Positions 44,820-57,984 are shown, counted from the stretch's first letter. The stretch is DNA of 64,000 nt from Druceiella hillmani (GCA_039881145.1 JAYKKI010000095.1:3867501-3931500), one strand, 5' to 3'. A program made the numbers and translations. The notes: generated by a model not told the origin, from the letters alone.

Positions 44820-45075
44820 CGGATGAAGGAAAGGGTGTAGATGCGGAGGGAGGCCTCGTCTTGATGCGCGCGGAGAGGGGGAGGGTGGCAAGTGCGAGGG
44901 GAGGGGGAGCATGGGCGACGGGGTCGGCCGTCTTGGTGGGGCGGCGCGCGGCGCCCGTCTTCAGTCGCTCGTCTGGAGTCGCGCAGTGCGGGCGTTCGCC
45001 CAGCCTGCCAGCCAGTCACCGACCGCTATCTTACTACCGACCGCCATATAGCCGACTTTTATAGAACACGCGCTC
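44820..45075 (+). promoter_or_regulatory. GC-rich candidate promoter with arthropod initiator
   Basis: A purine-rich GGGAGGG/GAGAGG block (44840-44915) leads into CpG-rich DNA. TCAGTC at 44961-44966 fits the arthropod initiator (TCAKTY). Downstream text (GGCGTTCGCCCAGCCTGCC, CCGACCGCCATATAGCCG) looks like a 5' untranslated leader. Overlapping frames on both strands (44732-45086) are compositional. I see no confident downstream core element or splice donor. Confidence 0.4.
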
Positions 45076-47370
45076 GGTTTTACTAATAATAATACGTTTA
45101 ACTTAGCTATCGTTTGAAAATAAAAGTTAGATTAAAAAATAATTTTAATAATGAAATATATCTCGTAATTAAATAATAAAACGCGACGTTCCTGATCGTT
45201 TTGTGATTTTAAAAATATAAAAAAAGGCAAGGAAGTTAATTTTTTTTAAAAGTTAAAATTACCTATCAAAATTCCGTGACTAATTTTCAAATTAAATATC
45301 GTAGTGTATTTAAAAAAAAAATATTAGGGAACTAAATTCAAAATTGTCTAGTGACATTGTTTCATCCTAATTATTTTTGAAATCGAATATACGTTGGCAC
45401 TGCACAAAATATTTCGGCGTAATATGTTTTTGGAATATTTAAATACATAATGATAAACGTTTAATAGAGTTTATATTTATTATTGGAATTAAATATTTGA
45501 CCAAATTTTATGCAAAATTAATAACTGTGTTAGGGTTCGCGTTACTTGAGAAAAGAATAAATTGTTTTACACGAATGTTGTATTTTCGGACAATTTGATA
45601 GACATTTCGTGAAGTTATTTCGTATGAACCTGACTCCACACGGAGAAATTTTTGTTAAAAACTATTTAACTAAACTCTTTATTACCTGAACTCAAATACT
45701 GCCAGGTCAGTTAGACTTGGCTTAGTTTTGACAAGTTGGACTATAATATTTTCTGTGAAACTGTTTCTCTTAAACTAAGAAGCTGAACAAGATTCTCCGG
45801 AGGTGCGTTATTTTTCATATAGGTATTCAATTTTTTGATCTGGCTTGAGTTATAAAGCATTGAAATATTTGTAAATTAAAATAAAAAGTGTGTTATTAAT
45901 TTTATATGTAGTTTATGGTTCTATGTTTTTGTTGAATAAATTTTATTTTGCTTTTCCGTTTTTTATTTATTTACCTTTGTGTTCTTGTCCTTTTTCCGTT
46001 TTATTTTTTTATTGAAGATCAATATTTTGTTTAATCTTCATTCTTTAATGTAAACAACGGTTAATAAAAGTGAATAGAAAATATGTTTATTTGAATGGCT
46101 TAAGTTTTTTATAATCAGTTGAACTAAAGTAATTTCAAATGATCATTCTTTTATCAGAAATCTTATATATTAACAATTTTATTACTTAATTCATCAGTTT
46201 ATCCTTTAAGTGATAGACTGTTTTCAAAACAATATAATTTCATTAAGTATCCTTCAAAGTCTTATATCATATTACCACAAAATAATTAAAAAGTTATACT
46301 TTATGTTTATTGTAATAGAAATTCAACTTTCATTATTTTTTTGACGAAATATACCGTATAGTTATTTTACCTTCACGGCATTATTTCTATCTTCCTAAAG
46401 TTATAAATCAAAATTTGAATAGATATTCCTAAGGGCAAATTTTACCACTTAATATTTTTTGGAATATTTTTTCCTACTTATATATGTATTTGTATTTTTG
46501 ACAAACATTTTTACAAAGCAGTCATTATTTAAAAAAAAAACAAATTTCTTATGTAAATATAAATAATATTTAACAATTTAAGTTACTTAATTTAACAATT
46601 TTAGTTAATTTAGCTTTTAAATATATTATATTCCATATCCTTGGGTTGAGTTTGACTAATTATCCATAATTTTATAAAACATTATTTGTTCATATAAACA
46701 GTAAATAAATATATTCGGTACAAAAATTCGCATTATGAATTTTTATATGGCTTTAAATTTCCTGTGTCCTGAAAATTTTAGTAAGAAACAAATTGTATAG
46801 TAATTGTTCGATTTTTTAAACATTTTTAACGAGGGTTTTAGAACACGCAAAAGGCACAACTTTCGGAAATATCGGGGAATATAATTGTGTAAAATAAAAA
46901 TCTTTTGTTGTCGAAACCGATACTGAAATTACTTTTTCTAAGCCGTAATAATATTTTCTACTGTCAACGGTTTTTTTGTAACAAAAATTGTTTGTATTTT
47001 TGTTTTTGTAGAAATTGATTTTCAAAATAGTAAGTACAAAATGAAATTTATTTTTTAAAAAATAATAATCAATATGTTGATTAACAGTTATTTATCGATC
47101 TACTTTTCGAATCGTTTAAAAATAATAATTTCAATTCCAAATACATTGACATTACATACTTCGTCATTGAATACGTTTCCGTCAGATTAAAACGTAGATA
47201 TTAGTGATTTTATAAATATTGTGAATTTTAAGATATTGTTCAGAATTAATTAAAGAACTGTAACGCGTAAGTGATTAATAATTAGTCATAACCACAATTA
47301 TTAAAATAATGTTTTCTCAATTAATATTAGTTCACACGATATTTAGGATTGATTTGGTTACTTGTTGTGC

Positions 47371-47417
47371 GCTGTTTACCCACAAACTTATTAAAAGTAT
47401 GTTTGTGGGTAAACAGC
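47371..47417. repeat. Perfect 17-bp hairpin containing two forkhead-type sites
   Basis: GCTGTTTACCCACAAAC (47371-47387) and GTTTGTGGGTAAACAGC (47401-47417) are exact inverted copies around a 13-nt loop. Each arm holds GTAAACA (or its complement), the forkhead-family core. It could be a fold-back remnant, a hairpin RNA or a regulatory dyad. Confidence 0.75.
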
Positions 47418-47699
47418 GGCTACATTGAATAAACATTAAATGGATTCTAGTCGTAGCTTTTAGAATTTTTGAAATTACGCATAATAATCTCTCTGCCGTT
47501 GCCATACTGTGAGAGATGATTTTCTCACACACTGAGCATCGTTGAAATGTTGAACGAGTGTAAAATTCAGTAACGTACTGAAATTAATTCAAAATTTCAA
47601 GGTATTTTAAAGAAATTCAAACTGTATTTATATCATAAACAACGAAACAAATTATGGAACAATCTGAACACGCCATTTGTAAAGGCCGAGGGTAAAAGC

Positions 47700-47830
47700 G
47701 TTATTTTCTATTTGAGAATTTGGTAATAATGGGGAATTCCTATAATTCCATTACGTCCGTCTGTCTGTCTGTCTTTAATCACATACGCCGCTTTCTAACT
47801 CCATCGTTTTATAAGAATTTTTGAATCAAT
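47700..47830 (+). repeat. Decayed lepidopteran repeat fragment
   Basis: GGGGAATTCCTATAATTCC, CCGTCTGTCTGTCTGTC and TTTATAAGAATTTTTGAATC occur in the order seen in other lepidopteran interspersed repeats. It is recognised from memory and partial. Confidence 0.45.
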
Positions 47831-48341
47831 TATTTAATAAATTAATAAATATTTCAAAGGTTTTGGGCGTGCGTAAAGATAATCATGCAGAAAACTTAGA
47901 ATTTTCAGTGATTTTTCAAAGTATAAAACTAGATAATCTAAGTAGAGTCTTTAATTAGATTAGTTTATAAGATTTATTTGTACTAAAATTATTTAATTAA
48001 AAATTTAGCAATCATTTGTATAACTATACGTAAATATCTAAAGACAAATCCTGGTCTTGGAGATGTGACCAATGAAATATGAAGTGTATTATGAGAATAG
48101 ATTTCAATTGATAAAAAATTATGAAATAAAATCGTGGTGCAGAAACGTTTGGTTTAAATATAACGCTTACAGATAACTGATTTTTTAACTCATCATTAGC
48201 AAAAAGTATATATAAAGAAGAAATCCTCATCTCAATGTGTAATTGATTCAGAAAAACCAAAAACTGTACTTTTAAAATTAGTTTTGATCTTTTACAGTGG
48301 TATTGATGTATTATATATTTGTAGTGAATGTGAATACAGGA

Positions 48342-48345
<4 letters not shown>

Positions 48346-48383
<38 letters not shown>

Positions 48384-48398
48384 GTATATATTTATATG
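48346..48398. repeat. (TA)n microsatellite
   Basis: Around 18 TA dinucleotides, then a short imperfect extension (TACGTATATATTTATATG). Confidence 0.95.
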
Positions 48399-49204
48399 TG
48401 TGCTCTCAGGTAAGGAAAGCGGTCATTATTTTTTTTTTGGTAATTCTTTAAAATGAGTATCGGTGAATAGGTCTAAAACATGTAATATAATATTTTTGGA
48501 TACCCCTTTTTCCTGTTACCAAAACTTTCAAAACAGTTTGGCTGGATACGATCCTTTCATGCACCTTTTGACTAAATCGACGGAAATGTTTTCAACAGAT
48601 TAAAAAAATCGTGAGAGTGGGACATACAAGATAGAAGAATGATATACAATTTTTTTTGTAAATATAATATTAATACATTTATTTAAAAACTTATTACTTA
48701 TTTATAATTATGATAGATATAAAAAATATATTTACGTATCTTATTATGGAAGTTTGTATTATATTTTATGAATTTGCTGTGGATCTTGACCGGTTATTTT
48801 CTTGAGAAAATATGATATTAAAAATATGTTTCATTTAATTTTCTTTATTATTTTTTATACGATTTAGTAACAAATATATTTAAATATATTAGAATTAATT
48901 AATACTAGACTTTAATTTCTACTATGTCACAAATATAATACTGTATAACATAGTCTCGTCAAATATACTGGGTTTATATACTATTATCAAATTTTTCTGA
49001 GTACAGCACTACTACTAGAGTACATTTTCCGAGTTGTTGCTTAAAAAATTTAAATGCAAGAAAAAGAAATAATTTACGACAATATAGTTCTGTAAAGAGG
49101 TGTCGATTAATTAAAACGAAACTATTTTTTAATTGAAATCACCAGTATGATCTTAAAATTTATGGTTTTAATTAGACAACTCTATTAAATACAACAAGTA
49201 TATA

Positions 49205-49706
49205 ATTTAAAATTTAGGCTATGTTTCGTCTGTATCAAATATAATAAAGGTTTAAAATTAAAATTTAGGCCATTTTTTATCTCTATCAATTACACTAAAG
49301 GCTTAAAATAAAAAATTTGGGCGATCTTTTGTCTCTGTCAAATACAATAAAGGCTTTAAATTAAAATTTAGGTTGTTTTTTGTCTCTGTCAAATATAATA
49401 AAGGCTTTAATTGAATATTTAGTCTAGCTTTTGTCTCTATCAACCACATAAAGGAATTGTTGTTTAACTGTTTTTTGATTTGTATGTTTATTTGTTCAAA
49501 TACACATTTCTGAATTAAATGAAACTGTTACTAAAATAATTGTTTGTCTCTATCAAATATAATAAAGGCTTTAATTGAATATTTAGTCTAGCTTTTGTCT
49601 CTATCAACCACATAAAGGAATTGTTGTTTATCTGTTTTTTTATTTGTATGTTTATTTGTTCAAATACACATTTCTGAATTAAATGAAACTGTTACTAAAA
49701 TAATAT
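49205..49706. repeat. Tandem repeat, about 58-bp unit, with a 150-bp secondary duplication
   Basis: TTAAAATTTAGG, TTTTGTCTCTGTCAAATA and AATAAAGGCTT form a unit repeated about five times from 49205. The last unit plus unique flank (GAATTGTTGTTTAACTG through TGAAACTGTTACTAAAATAA) is then duplicated as a block of about 150 bp (49400-49545 and 49552-49703). Confidence 0.85.
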
Positions 49707-49971
49707 TTGAGATTCATAATACTTTAGGCCATCTTTCGTATGATTTGAATATCCCATAGAGATTTGAAATTAGCTAAAAGTTCAAGACAAAATATAAATT
49801 ATTGTTATTCAGATCGAAGGTGTTTTTGAAATGCAGACCTAACTTGTGATTCGCAGAAAAATATCTCTATATTATAAAACAAAATATCTCTCAATTTTAA
49901 AAAAAATATTTAATGTGTTTATTAAGCAGGCGAGTAAAACCTCGAGTAACAGCTGGTCATATAATAAAGGA

Positions 49972-50256
49972 GCGTTCATACATAAGCGATAGTCGCTGCC
50001 GCCAGCGGTAGTATTCGCACGAATAAGCGATAATTCATTCTTTTACATATTCGCTAATCGCTCTCGGTAACAATATATATGCCCATTCTGTATACTGAAA
50101 TTTAACACCGGGACTAGAGCAGCATGGTCCTATACATATATATTCCTGGCGAAACCGGTTGGCGAACATTTCCTATATAAGAACGAGGGAATTATCGCGT
50201 ACCCATTCGAGTATCGCTACCGCAAACGGCAGCGAATATAGTTTACATTTCAACAG
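49972..50256. mobile_element. MITE-like element with long imperfect inverted ends
   Basis: Left, GTCGCTGCCGCCAGCGGTAG at about 49992. Right, in reverse complement, TTCGCTGCCGTTTGCGGTAG. Complementarity continues inward for about 75 bp (GATAATTC blocks in both arms). Length about 285 bp, GC-richer than its surroundings. TCCTATATAAGAAC near 50170 is TATA-like but lies inside the arm. Exact ends and target duplication are not resolved. Confidence 0.6.
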
Positions 50257-52424
50257 ACCTTGAGGTAATTCTCACCCCAGAAATTTTTAGGCAACATTCT
50301 GCACGGCAAAGAAAATATGTTTTCTAGAGAATAACTGAGAGGAACTTTATATCGATTGTCTTTTCAGATAGGTTTTGATGTAATAATCATACAAATCATA
50401 CTGAATCAATAGACATATTTATGTTAATTTGGCTATGTACAAAAGAAAGTACAAAGTTTGTATTGATAGTTCTAACAATTATTCATATAGAGCTTGCTTC
50501 TAAACACTTTGGTCATTTAGGCCCTTCAACTTTGCGTAAAACATTTAATTTTTTGTTAAAAATTACTAAGTCGTATTCCATTATTGCTTATCGCTAATAA
50601 ACGACATTTCTACCTGTACTTTTTGCGTACCATACTTAAGGTCTTAAATTATTTTTGACTATTTGATAAGTATGTCCCTTTGTTAAAAGGATGTGTCTTT
50701 TTATTGATAAAAGTTTTAAAATAACACTTCCTCAGTTATTCAATAAACTTTTGCACTACGTACTCATTTGTAAATTTCTCCAGGAGTTATTTTGCCATAT
50801 TTGTGACTTATGATCACACAATAATTTGGTTTAAAAACCTAAAATAATTTTCATCTATATGTACATAAATATCTAAAAAGATATATTTTTTATACTATAT
50901 ATAATTGGTGATATGTGCGGATAATTAATCCTCGACGCTATAGTCCGACACAAACTTGATCGATTTTTATTATTCGATCTAACCATAAAGTAATGGAAGT
51001 CCAACACAATTTTGTAATGAAACGAATTTCATTACCTCTACGTATCAATATTGATAAATGAATGTTATATTATGGTTCCTGTCTATTTTATTAGGCAAAC
51101 TAATAGGTAATTTAAGCTTTTCAAAATATTAATTAATTAAATATTTCATTCCTTCGATATTGTATAAAATTTTCTTGATTACTGATGTACGTGAGAAAAT
51201 AGAAAGTATAATAAATACAAATTATAATATATGTTTGTACCTTTTTAAACTTGTGCAGCGCTAAACCATTCTCAAGTAGAGCAGTGCGGTGGCGGAAGGA
51301 ACTTTATTTACAACAAAAATGAAAAAAAAGTCAAAGTGGGACCGTCCGGTCGTTAGTGGAAAACTTTTAGAGCGATGAATTTTACTTGCCTCCATGTAGG
51401 CAGTTCGTAGAGCGGAAAAGCCGATTATCTATTCGGCAGCTAGTTGATGCGTGCTGTTATTAACCGAATATCTCTTTTCATACTTATCACTAACTATCTG
51501 CAAAAGTGAATTGGTATATGGTAGGCTGTGGATTAATATATTTTTAGTGCTGGCATTAAATCGTAAATGAATTCATTGACGATTTTTTCAAAGTATTCAT
51601 AGAAATGCACTGATGTAGAACACTTTCACGGCATTAGACGAGGGTACGTCGGTACCTATTACCAAATTATATCAAATTGTTAATGCCCATGCCTCTTAAT
51701 GACCACGGAGAAATAAAAACGTTTCGCTATCCAATTCAAAATAAAATACATTTCAATTCTCAACTTTCAATTTTTGAATAAATCGATGTAATAGCAGAGT
51801 TTGTTGGAAGTCGATACGTATTTGCCATTGAGTCTATTTAAAATGTTCACGTAATTAACACATAAAGTTTATCCAGACAATTGGTAGAGATAATTATGTA
51901 CATAAATTCCAATTTAATCAGATCATAGAAAGCGGAGGCGCGATTCATTTACCCAAATACAGAACCAACTTAAAAGAATTTCACAAAAATGACATTACAG
52001 ACTACATAAATGTAACATAATTTAAAAAAAAAGCTAATATTAATATTATAAAATTATTATAAATATGTTTTATAATTAATAGTATAAAAAAACTAAACAA
52101 TTTAGTGACTGATAATCAGAAAAGAGCATAACACAAAATACAACTTGAAAACAAAGAATATCTGCCTTCATAAATGCCCACATATTATATTTTCAAAATA
52201 AAATAAAAACACTAAAAAAATTTTAATGAAATACATAATATATTTTTAGAAACGATTAAAAAACAATCAATGCCTTTTGTTTTCTTTAACGTGTAGCCAT
52301 TGCCTAAATGAATTAAAAATAAATTGTTAACTGACATTGGCGATGGTTCTGTTGTTGTCAAAATTAATGTATTTTTGGGTGTTATTGAGTTTTACGTGAC
52401 TATTTTCGACGATCTTGTAGAGCT
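50257..52424. other. Unassigned sequence with a GC-richer patch at 51240-51480
   Basis: AT-rich with no gene. The patch (AGAGCAGTGCGGTGGCGGAA, GGGACCGTCCGGTCGTTAG, CCATGTAGGCAGTTCG) is complex and unlike nearby DNA, so it is a candidate conserved non-coding element. Confidence 0.4.
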
Positions 52425-54657
52425 TGCGAATGTCATGGATTAGTATGGTACATGTGTTGATGAGGTTGTGAGTGTCATGAATCAATATGGTACATGTTGA
52501 TGAGTCTGGTACATCTGAGTCTAGTACATCATGGATTACTATGGTACATCTGTTGATGAGTCTGTGAGTGCTATGGATTAATATGGTACATCTGTTGATG
52601 AGTCTGTGAGTGTCATGGATTTATATGGCATATCTGTTGATGAATCTGTGAGCGTCATGGATTAATATGGTACATCTGTTGATGAGTCTGTGAGTGTCAT
52701 GGATTAACACGGTACGTGTTAATGAGTCGGTGAGCGTCATGGATTAATACGGTACATCTGTTGATGAGTCTGTGAGTGTCATGGATTAACACGGTACGTG
52801 TTAATGAGTCGGTGAGTGTCATGGATTAATACGGTACATCTGTTGATGAGTCTGTGAGTGTCATGGATTAACACGGTACGTGTTAATGAGTCGGTGAGTG
52901 TCATGGATTAATACGGTACATCTGTTGACGAGTCTGTGAGTGTCATGGATTAACACGGTACGTGTTAATGAGTCGGTGAGTGTCATGGATTAATACGGTA
53001 CATCTGTTGATGAGTCTGTGAGTGTCATGGATTAACACGGTACGTGTTAATGAGTCGGTGAGTGTCATGGATTAATACGGTACATCTGTTGATGAGTCTG
53101 TGAGTGTCATGGATTAACACGGTACGTGTTAATGAGTCGGTGAGTGCCATGGATTAATACGGTACATCTGTTGATGAGTCTGTGAGTGTCATGGATTAAC
53201 ACGGTACGTGTTAATGAGTCGGTGAGTGTCATGGATTAATACGGTACATCTGTTGATGAGTCTGTGAGTGTCATGGATTAACACGGTACGTGTTAATGAG
53301 TCGGTGAGTGTCATGGATTAATATGGTACATCTGTTGATGAGTCTGTGAGTGTCATGGATTAACACGGTACGTGTTAATGAGTCGGTGTGTGTCATGGAT
53401 TAATACGGTACATCTGTTGATGAGTCTGTGAGTGTCATGGATTAACACGGTACGTGTTAATGAGTCGGTGAGTGTCATGGATTAATACGGTACATCTGTT
53501 GATGAGTCTGTGAGTGTCATGGATTAACACGGTACGTGTTAATGAGTCGGTGAGTGTCATGGATTAACACGGTACATCTGTTGATGAGTCTGTGAGTGTC
53601 ATGGATTAACACGGTACGTGTTAATGAGTCGGTGAGTGTCATGGATTAATACGGTACATCTGTTGATGAGTCTGTGAGTGTCATGGATTAACACGGTACG
53701 TGTTAATGAGTCGGTGAGTGTCATGGATTAATACGGTACATCTGTTGATGAGTCTGTGAGTGTCATGGATTAACACGGTACGTGTTAATGAGTCGGTGAG
53801 TGTCATGGATTAATATGGTACATCTGTTGATGAGTCTGTGAGTGTCATGGATTGACACGGTACGTGTTAATGAGTCGGTGAGTGTCATGGATTAATACGG
53901 TACATCTGTTGATGAGTCCGTGAGTGTCATGGATTAACACGGTACGTGTTAATGAGTCGGTGAGTGTCATGGATTAATACGGTACATCTGTTGATGAGTT
54001 TGTGAGTGTCATGGATCAATATGGTACATGTTGATGAGTCTGTGAGTGTCATGGGTTAATATGGTACATGTTGATGAGTCTGTGAGTGTCATGGGTTAAT
54101 ATGGTACATCTGTTGATGAGTCTGTGAGTGTCATGGATTAATATGGTACATCTGTTGATGAGTCTGTGAGTGTCATGGATTAACACGGTACGTGTTAATG
54201 AGTCGGTGAGTGTCATGGATTAATACGGTACATCTGTTGATGAGTTTGTGAGTGTCATGGATTAACACGGTACGTGTTAATGAGTCGGTGAGTGTCATGG
54301 ATTAATACGGTACATCTGTTGATGAGTTTGTGAGTGTCATGGATCAATATGGTACATGTTGATGAGTCTGTGAGTGTCATGGGTTAATATGGTACATGTT
54401 GATGAGTCTGTGAGTGTCATGGGTTAATATGGTACATCTGTTGATGAGTCTGTGAGTGTCATGGATTAATATGGTACATTTGTTGATGAGTCTGTGAGTG
54501 TCATGGATTTATATGGTACATCTGTTGATGAGTCTGTGAGCGTTATGGATCAATATGGTACATGTTGATGAATCTGTGAGTGTCATGGGTCAATATGGTA
54601 CATCTGTTGATGAGTCTGTGAGTGTTATGTATTAATATGGTACATCTGCTGATGAGT
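52425..54657. repeat. 82-bp higher-order minisatellite with a dyad in each unit
   Basis: Two subunits alternate: GTTGATGAGTCTGTGAGTGT plus CATGGATTAACACGGTACGT (40 bp), and GTTAATGAGTCGGTGAGTGT plus CATGGATTAATACGGTACAT and CT (42 bp). In the first, the arms ATTAACACG and CGTGTTAAT sit around GTA (for example 52703-52723), a perfect dyad across the subunit junction. I count about 18 such dyads, one with a substitution. Both ends of the array (52425-52660, 54000-54160 and 54330-54657) consist of related simple 39- to 42-bp subunits without the dyad. The 82-bp form is therefore a later amplification within an older array. Confidence 0.95.
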
Positions 54658-55465
54658 GAATACAAATAGATTTTCCGATATAAAATAGACACTGATGTCC
54701 ACATATCGGAAAAAGAAAATGCGTTACGGCCCGCGGTTCCGCACGTAGACTTTTTTCAATTGTCTCAAAATTATCAGCGTTTTGAAAATCGATTTTTTTC
54801 AAAATTATTTTCAGGGAAATTAGCTACAAAAACACTTTATTACCGTTCCTTTTATTGCATAATTAACCATTTTGGAGAAAGTTGACTTTGTGTTAAGTTT
54901 TTGTACTTCTGCAAAGTATTTTTTCTCTTCCATCCAATCGTGGAAGTTCCATTATTTAGATATGCTTTCTCCAGTAGTGATCACATATTATTTTGAATTT
55001 AGAATGATTGTTTTAGTACATCCTCTAGTTCTAGAGCATCTTCGACTTCTTTACAGTTTCAGAGATTCCTGAATATTCTAATTGTCTACTTGTGTTCTTT
55101 TGTCTGTGAAAGCTAGGTCTCATTGGCTATGATGAACAATAATTTCATCAGCGACAATATTATTACTTTTAGGAATTTCAGGCGGTAAGTTGAGGCACTA
55201 CTATCACGGTATACAGTGACATTAGCTGCATTCAGATCAGGGGAAACAAATTTTATGGCAATCGCACCTTGTGTCTCAGGTGTTACAGGAAACGCTGTTT
55301 AACAGTAGATAGCAAAAGTATTTGAATTGTTTGTATATTATCGTTTATTATCAACTTTCTGTACTCTTCTGCTTTATAAAATTAATATCGTAGTTCAGCC
55401 ATTTTTGAACTAGAAAATCAATTCTTTATAAAGGCTATTGGGTTACACTCGATGTGGGAGCGCGT

Positions 55466-55466
55466 T

Positions 55467-55528
<62 letters not shown>

Positions 55529-55529
55529 C

Positions 55530-55564
<35 letters not shown>

Positions 55565-55571
55565 CATATAT
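55466..55571. repeat. Compound AT microsatellite
   Basis: (TA)n broken by ACATACATATATATATAAATA; the open frame rich in YI over it is an artefact. Confidence 0.97.
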
Positions 55572-56177
55572 AATTTTTTATTGATAGTACGTCTCGTTTG
55601 GAATATGTGTGTAGGTACTGTGTATATATTTTCACCCTGTTATTCTTTCGCATGTATATAGATATCCGATTTAATAGTCACAAATTTTTATGAATCAGCT
55701 TTTTTAGATGATTATACCCCCGACACTGTTAATTGTAAGAGAGAGTCATTTTTATAACAAATTTTACGATCTTCAATTTTCATAACTGTTTTTTTTAAAT
55801 TATTCATTTCATTTTTTTTAATTTCATAACTGTTTTTAGATAATTTAAAAATGTTAATTAGTATTTTGGCATCCTTCTTTTATAAAAAAAAATTGAAAGC
55901 TTTATATATTTTACTTAAAAAATTCGCTTTTTGGATTTTTTTACAAATTCGGTTATTTTTGTCTAATTTTACTGGCCTACATTAAAATTGTATTTGTTTA
56001 AAATACCTATCAGCCAAAATTATACGCATTGTCACAATATGCGCTCTACTGGTGAAATACTAAACTACACACAGTAACTTGTTGTATAAATATCGTAATA
56101 GTAGCCAAAGTGTTTAACAGATGGCGTACGTTCATGGGGTTCTGATCGATAATATTTTATGCTGTTAAGCGCTTTCA

Positions 56178-56191
56178 CCGCTAGATGGCGT
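56178..56191 (+). promoter_or_regulatory. CTCF-like motif
   Basis: CCGCTAGATGGCGT matches the CCASYAGRKGGCGC consensus at all but two positions. A related AGATGGCG occurs at 56122. Biological use is unproven, and the word is common in insect repeats. Confidence 0.3.
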
Positions 56192-57199
56192 TCTCTGCAA
56201 TGTTTACGACATTAATAAAGAGTTAGATTTGTGTTTTTGTATAGTGTCCTGTAGTTCCATTTATAAAGTAAATATCGAGAAAAAAGTTTATATTCGATTA
56301 TTAGAGTCATCGCCATTATTGAAATACTAATTTATAAAGAAATAAATAAAATCTTACAATACCTGTTCTAATGAAGGTTATTAGGAATTAAAGGAGGACA
56401 CGGAGATGTTGAATAGACAATGAATTATTCTTACAACCTTTTTTAAATATTTCTTTCATAATTGAATACATTTTTTCTAAAAAAGATATGAAAGATGTTG
56501 ATATAAATGACAAAAGGACCTAACTCCTTTAAAGTATTAAAATTGCTATCAATACAACGTACATTACCGTCCTAGCTAAAATATTTGTTTTTATAAATGT
56601 GTATAATATTTTATGGCAACGTGATATATTTTAACATAATTTTTCGGGCATACGTGACAAATAATTTGATGATTATTCATACAAGTTAATCCGTGCTTCA
56701 AACTATTTATTAATAAGATTAAATTTAGTAAAAAAAAACGATTCAAAAATTATTTTACTGCTGAAATTCGACACTAGTTTTTCAGATTTTTTTTTAGTTA
56801 TCAGGTTTATTTAGTTTTTTTTAAGTTCAACATTTAGTTAAATATTGTGTGGCGAAAATGAAACAGATTAAGTCGAAAAAACTGTAACAAATTAATCGTT
56901 TTTAAACCATAATTTTTGTTGAATAAAAATGTTAAAGAAAAGAAAGCAAGAGCGCCTTTTGATAAAAACAATTTTTAATAAGTTTTATTTCAGTTAAATT
57001 GAGGAAATCGGTGAAAAGTCCACTTTTGGTAAAGTTTTCCTTATTCTTTAGCTATATATCACGTATCACTTATATAAAAGGAAGCTTACATTATTTTAAA
57101 TAAGATGCAAAACATATAGTAAAATAAATTTACATTATCAGCAATTTTCTCCATTTCACGCACTCTCACCCACCAAATTCTAACAGAACCTCATTAATA

Positions 57200-57560
57200 T
57201 TGAATCTAAGTAGATTTTTCCCCCAAACTCCGCCCTGTCTTGAAAGTTATTCCGATAAGTGTTTCTAAGACACTGAGGGGCGGGGCGCCTTTAAACTGCC
57301 GACGGGCTGAACTGGGCTCCAAGAAAGTGGGCGTGTCGTAACTCGTAACAATGTTCGGGTATTGGTACTGAATTCGAAACTTTTTACCAATAGCTTTCGA
57401 ACGGCAATACAGTTTATTTTCATCTCACACTATATAGTCTTGGAAAGAATGGACAACGTGCGTTATTTTCGAACTTCATAAGCTTTTTAGAAGGAGTGGC
57501 CAACTGAATTGAATATCCAAGAAAGTGGGTGTGGTTTCAGTTTTCTTGATAGTTACGTTT
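57200..57560. promoter_or_regulatory. GC-rich patch with repeated GC/GT boxes
   Basis: GAGGGGCGGGGCGCC (57275), CCAAGAAAGTGGGCGTG (57320) and CCAAGAAAGTGGGTGTG (57518) contain Sp/KLF-type boxes. The CCAAGAAAGTGGG word occurs twice about 200 bp apart in otherwise different sequence. A regulatory element is possible. Confidence 0.35.
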
Positions 57561-57984
57561 TATTAAATCTATGAAAAGTATACTTCATTACATTTTGTAC
57601 AGGATATCTTGTCAACCTAAGTAATTTTAAGATGTCAATATTTATAATCTTAATTCATCGAAAAGGAGTTTTGTCTACTCAAAATTAGATAAGATCAAAA
57701 GTAGGTGTGGACGTAATAATAGTAGTAAAATGAAGAGAACCTATTTATTTGAAAATAGGACTTAATAGTATTCAAATATCGGTACATAATTTTTTATTTA
57801 TGTTTGAGAAATATTATCTATTTTAACTAAATATTTTTTATAAAAATTGTGTAGACCTTAACGGGTACGTCTCAAAGACAATTATTTCAAAAATATTCAA
57901 TAACGAATTCAAGCCGCAACGACTTTTTTTTAATACCTACGTATCTATTTTTTGTACATTTGTTTGTTAAATTGCTTTAACAAA
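57561..57984. other. Unassigned AT-rich sequence
   Basis: Nothing found apart from poly-A and poly-T runs. Confidence 0.5.

Larger units (their letters stand above)
45076..49204. other. Long AT-rich stretch, no gene seen
   Basis: Over 4 kb with only a hairpin (47371), a decayed repeat (47700) and an AT microsatellite (48346), each listed separately. Minus-strand frames of 64 to 78 codons lack domains. Confidence 0.45.
54658..57199. other. Unassigned AT-rich sequence with a microsatellite
   Basis: No gene. A 66-codon frame at 54872-55072 has no domain. The AT tract at 55466 and the CTCF-like motif at 56178 are listed separately. Confidence 0.45.

Noticed and set aside
44732..45086. Three overlapping frames on both strands in the GC-rich region
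   Set aside because: All are open because GC-rich DNA has few stop codons; none has a domain.
52425..54657. CRISPR-like array of dyad repeats
   Set aside because: There are no unique spacers; every unit is the same, and the genome is eukaryotic.
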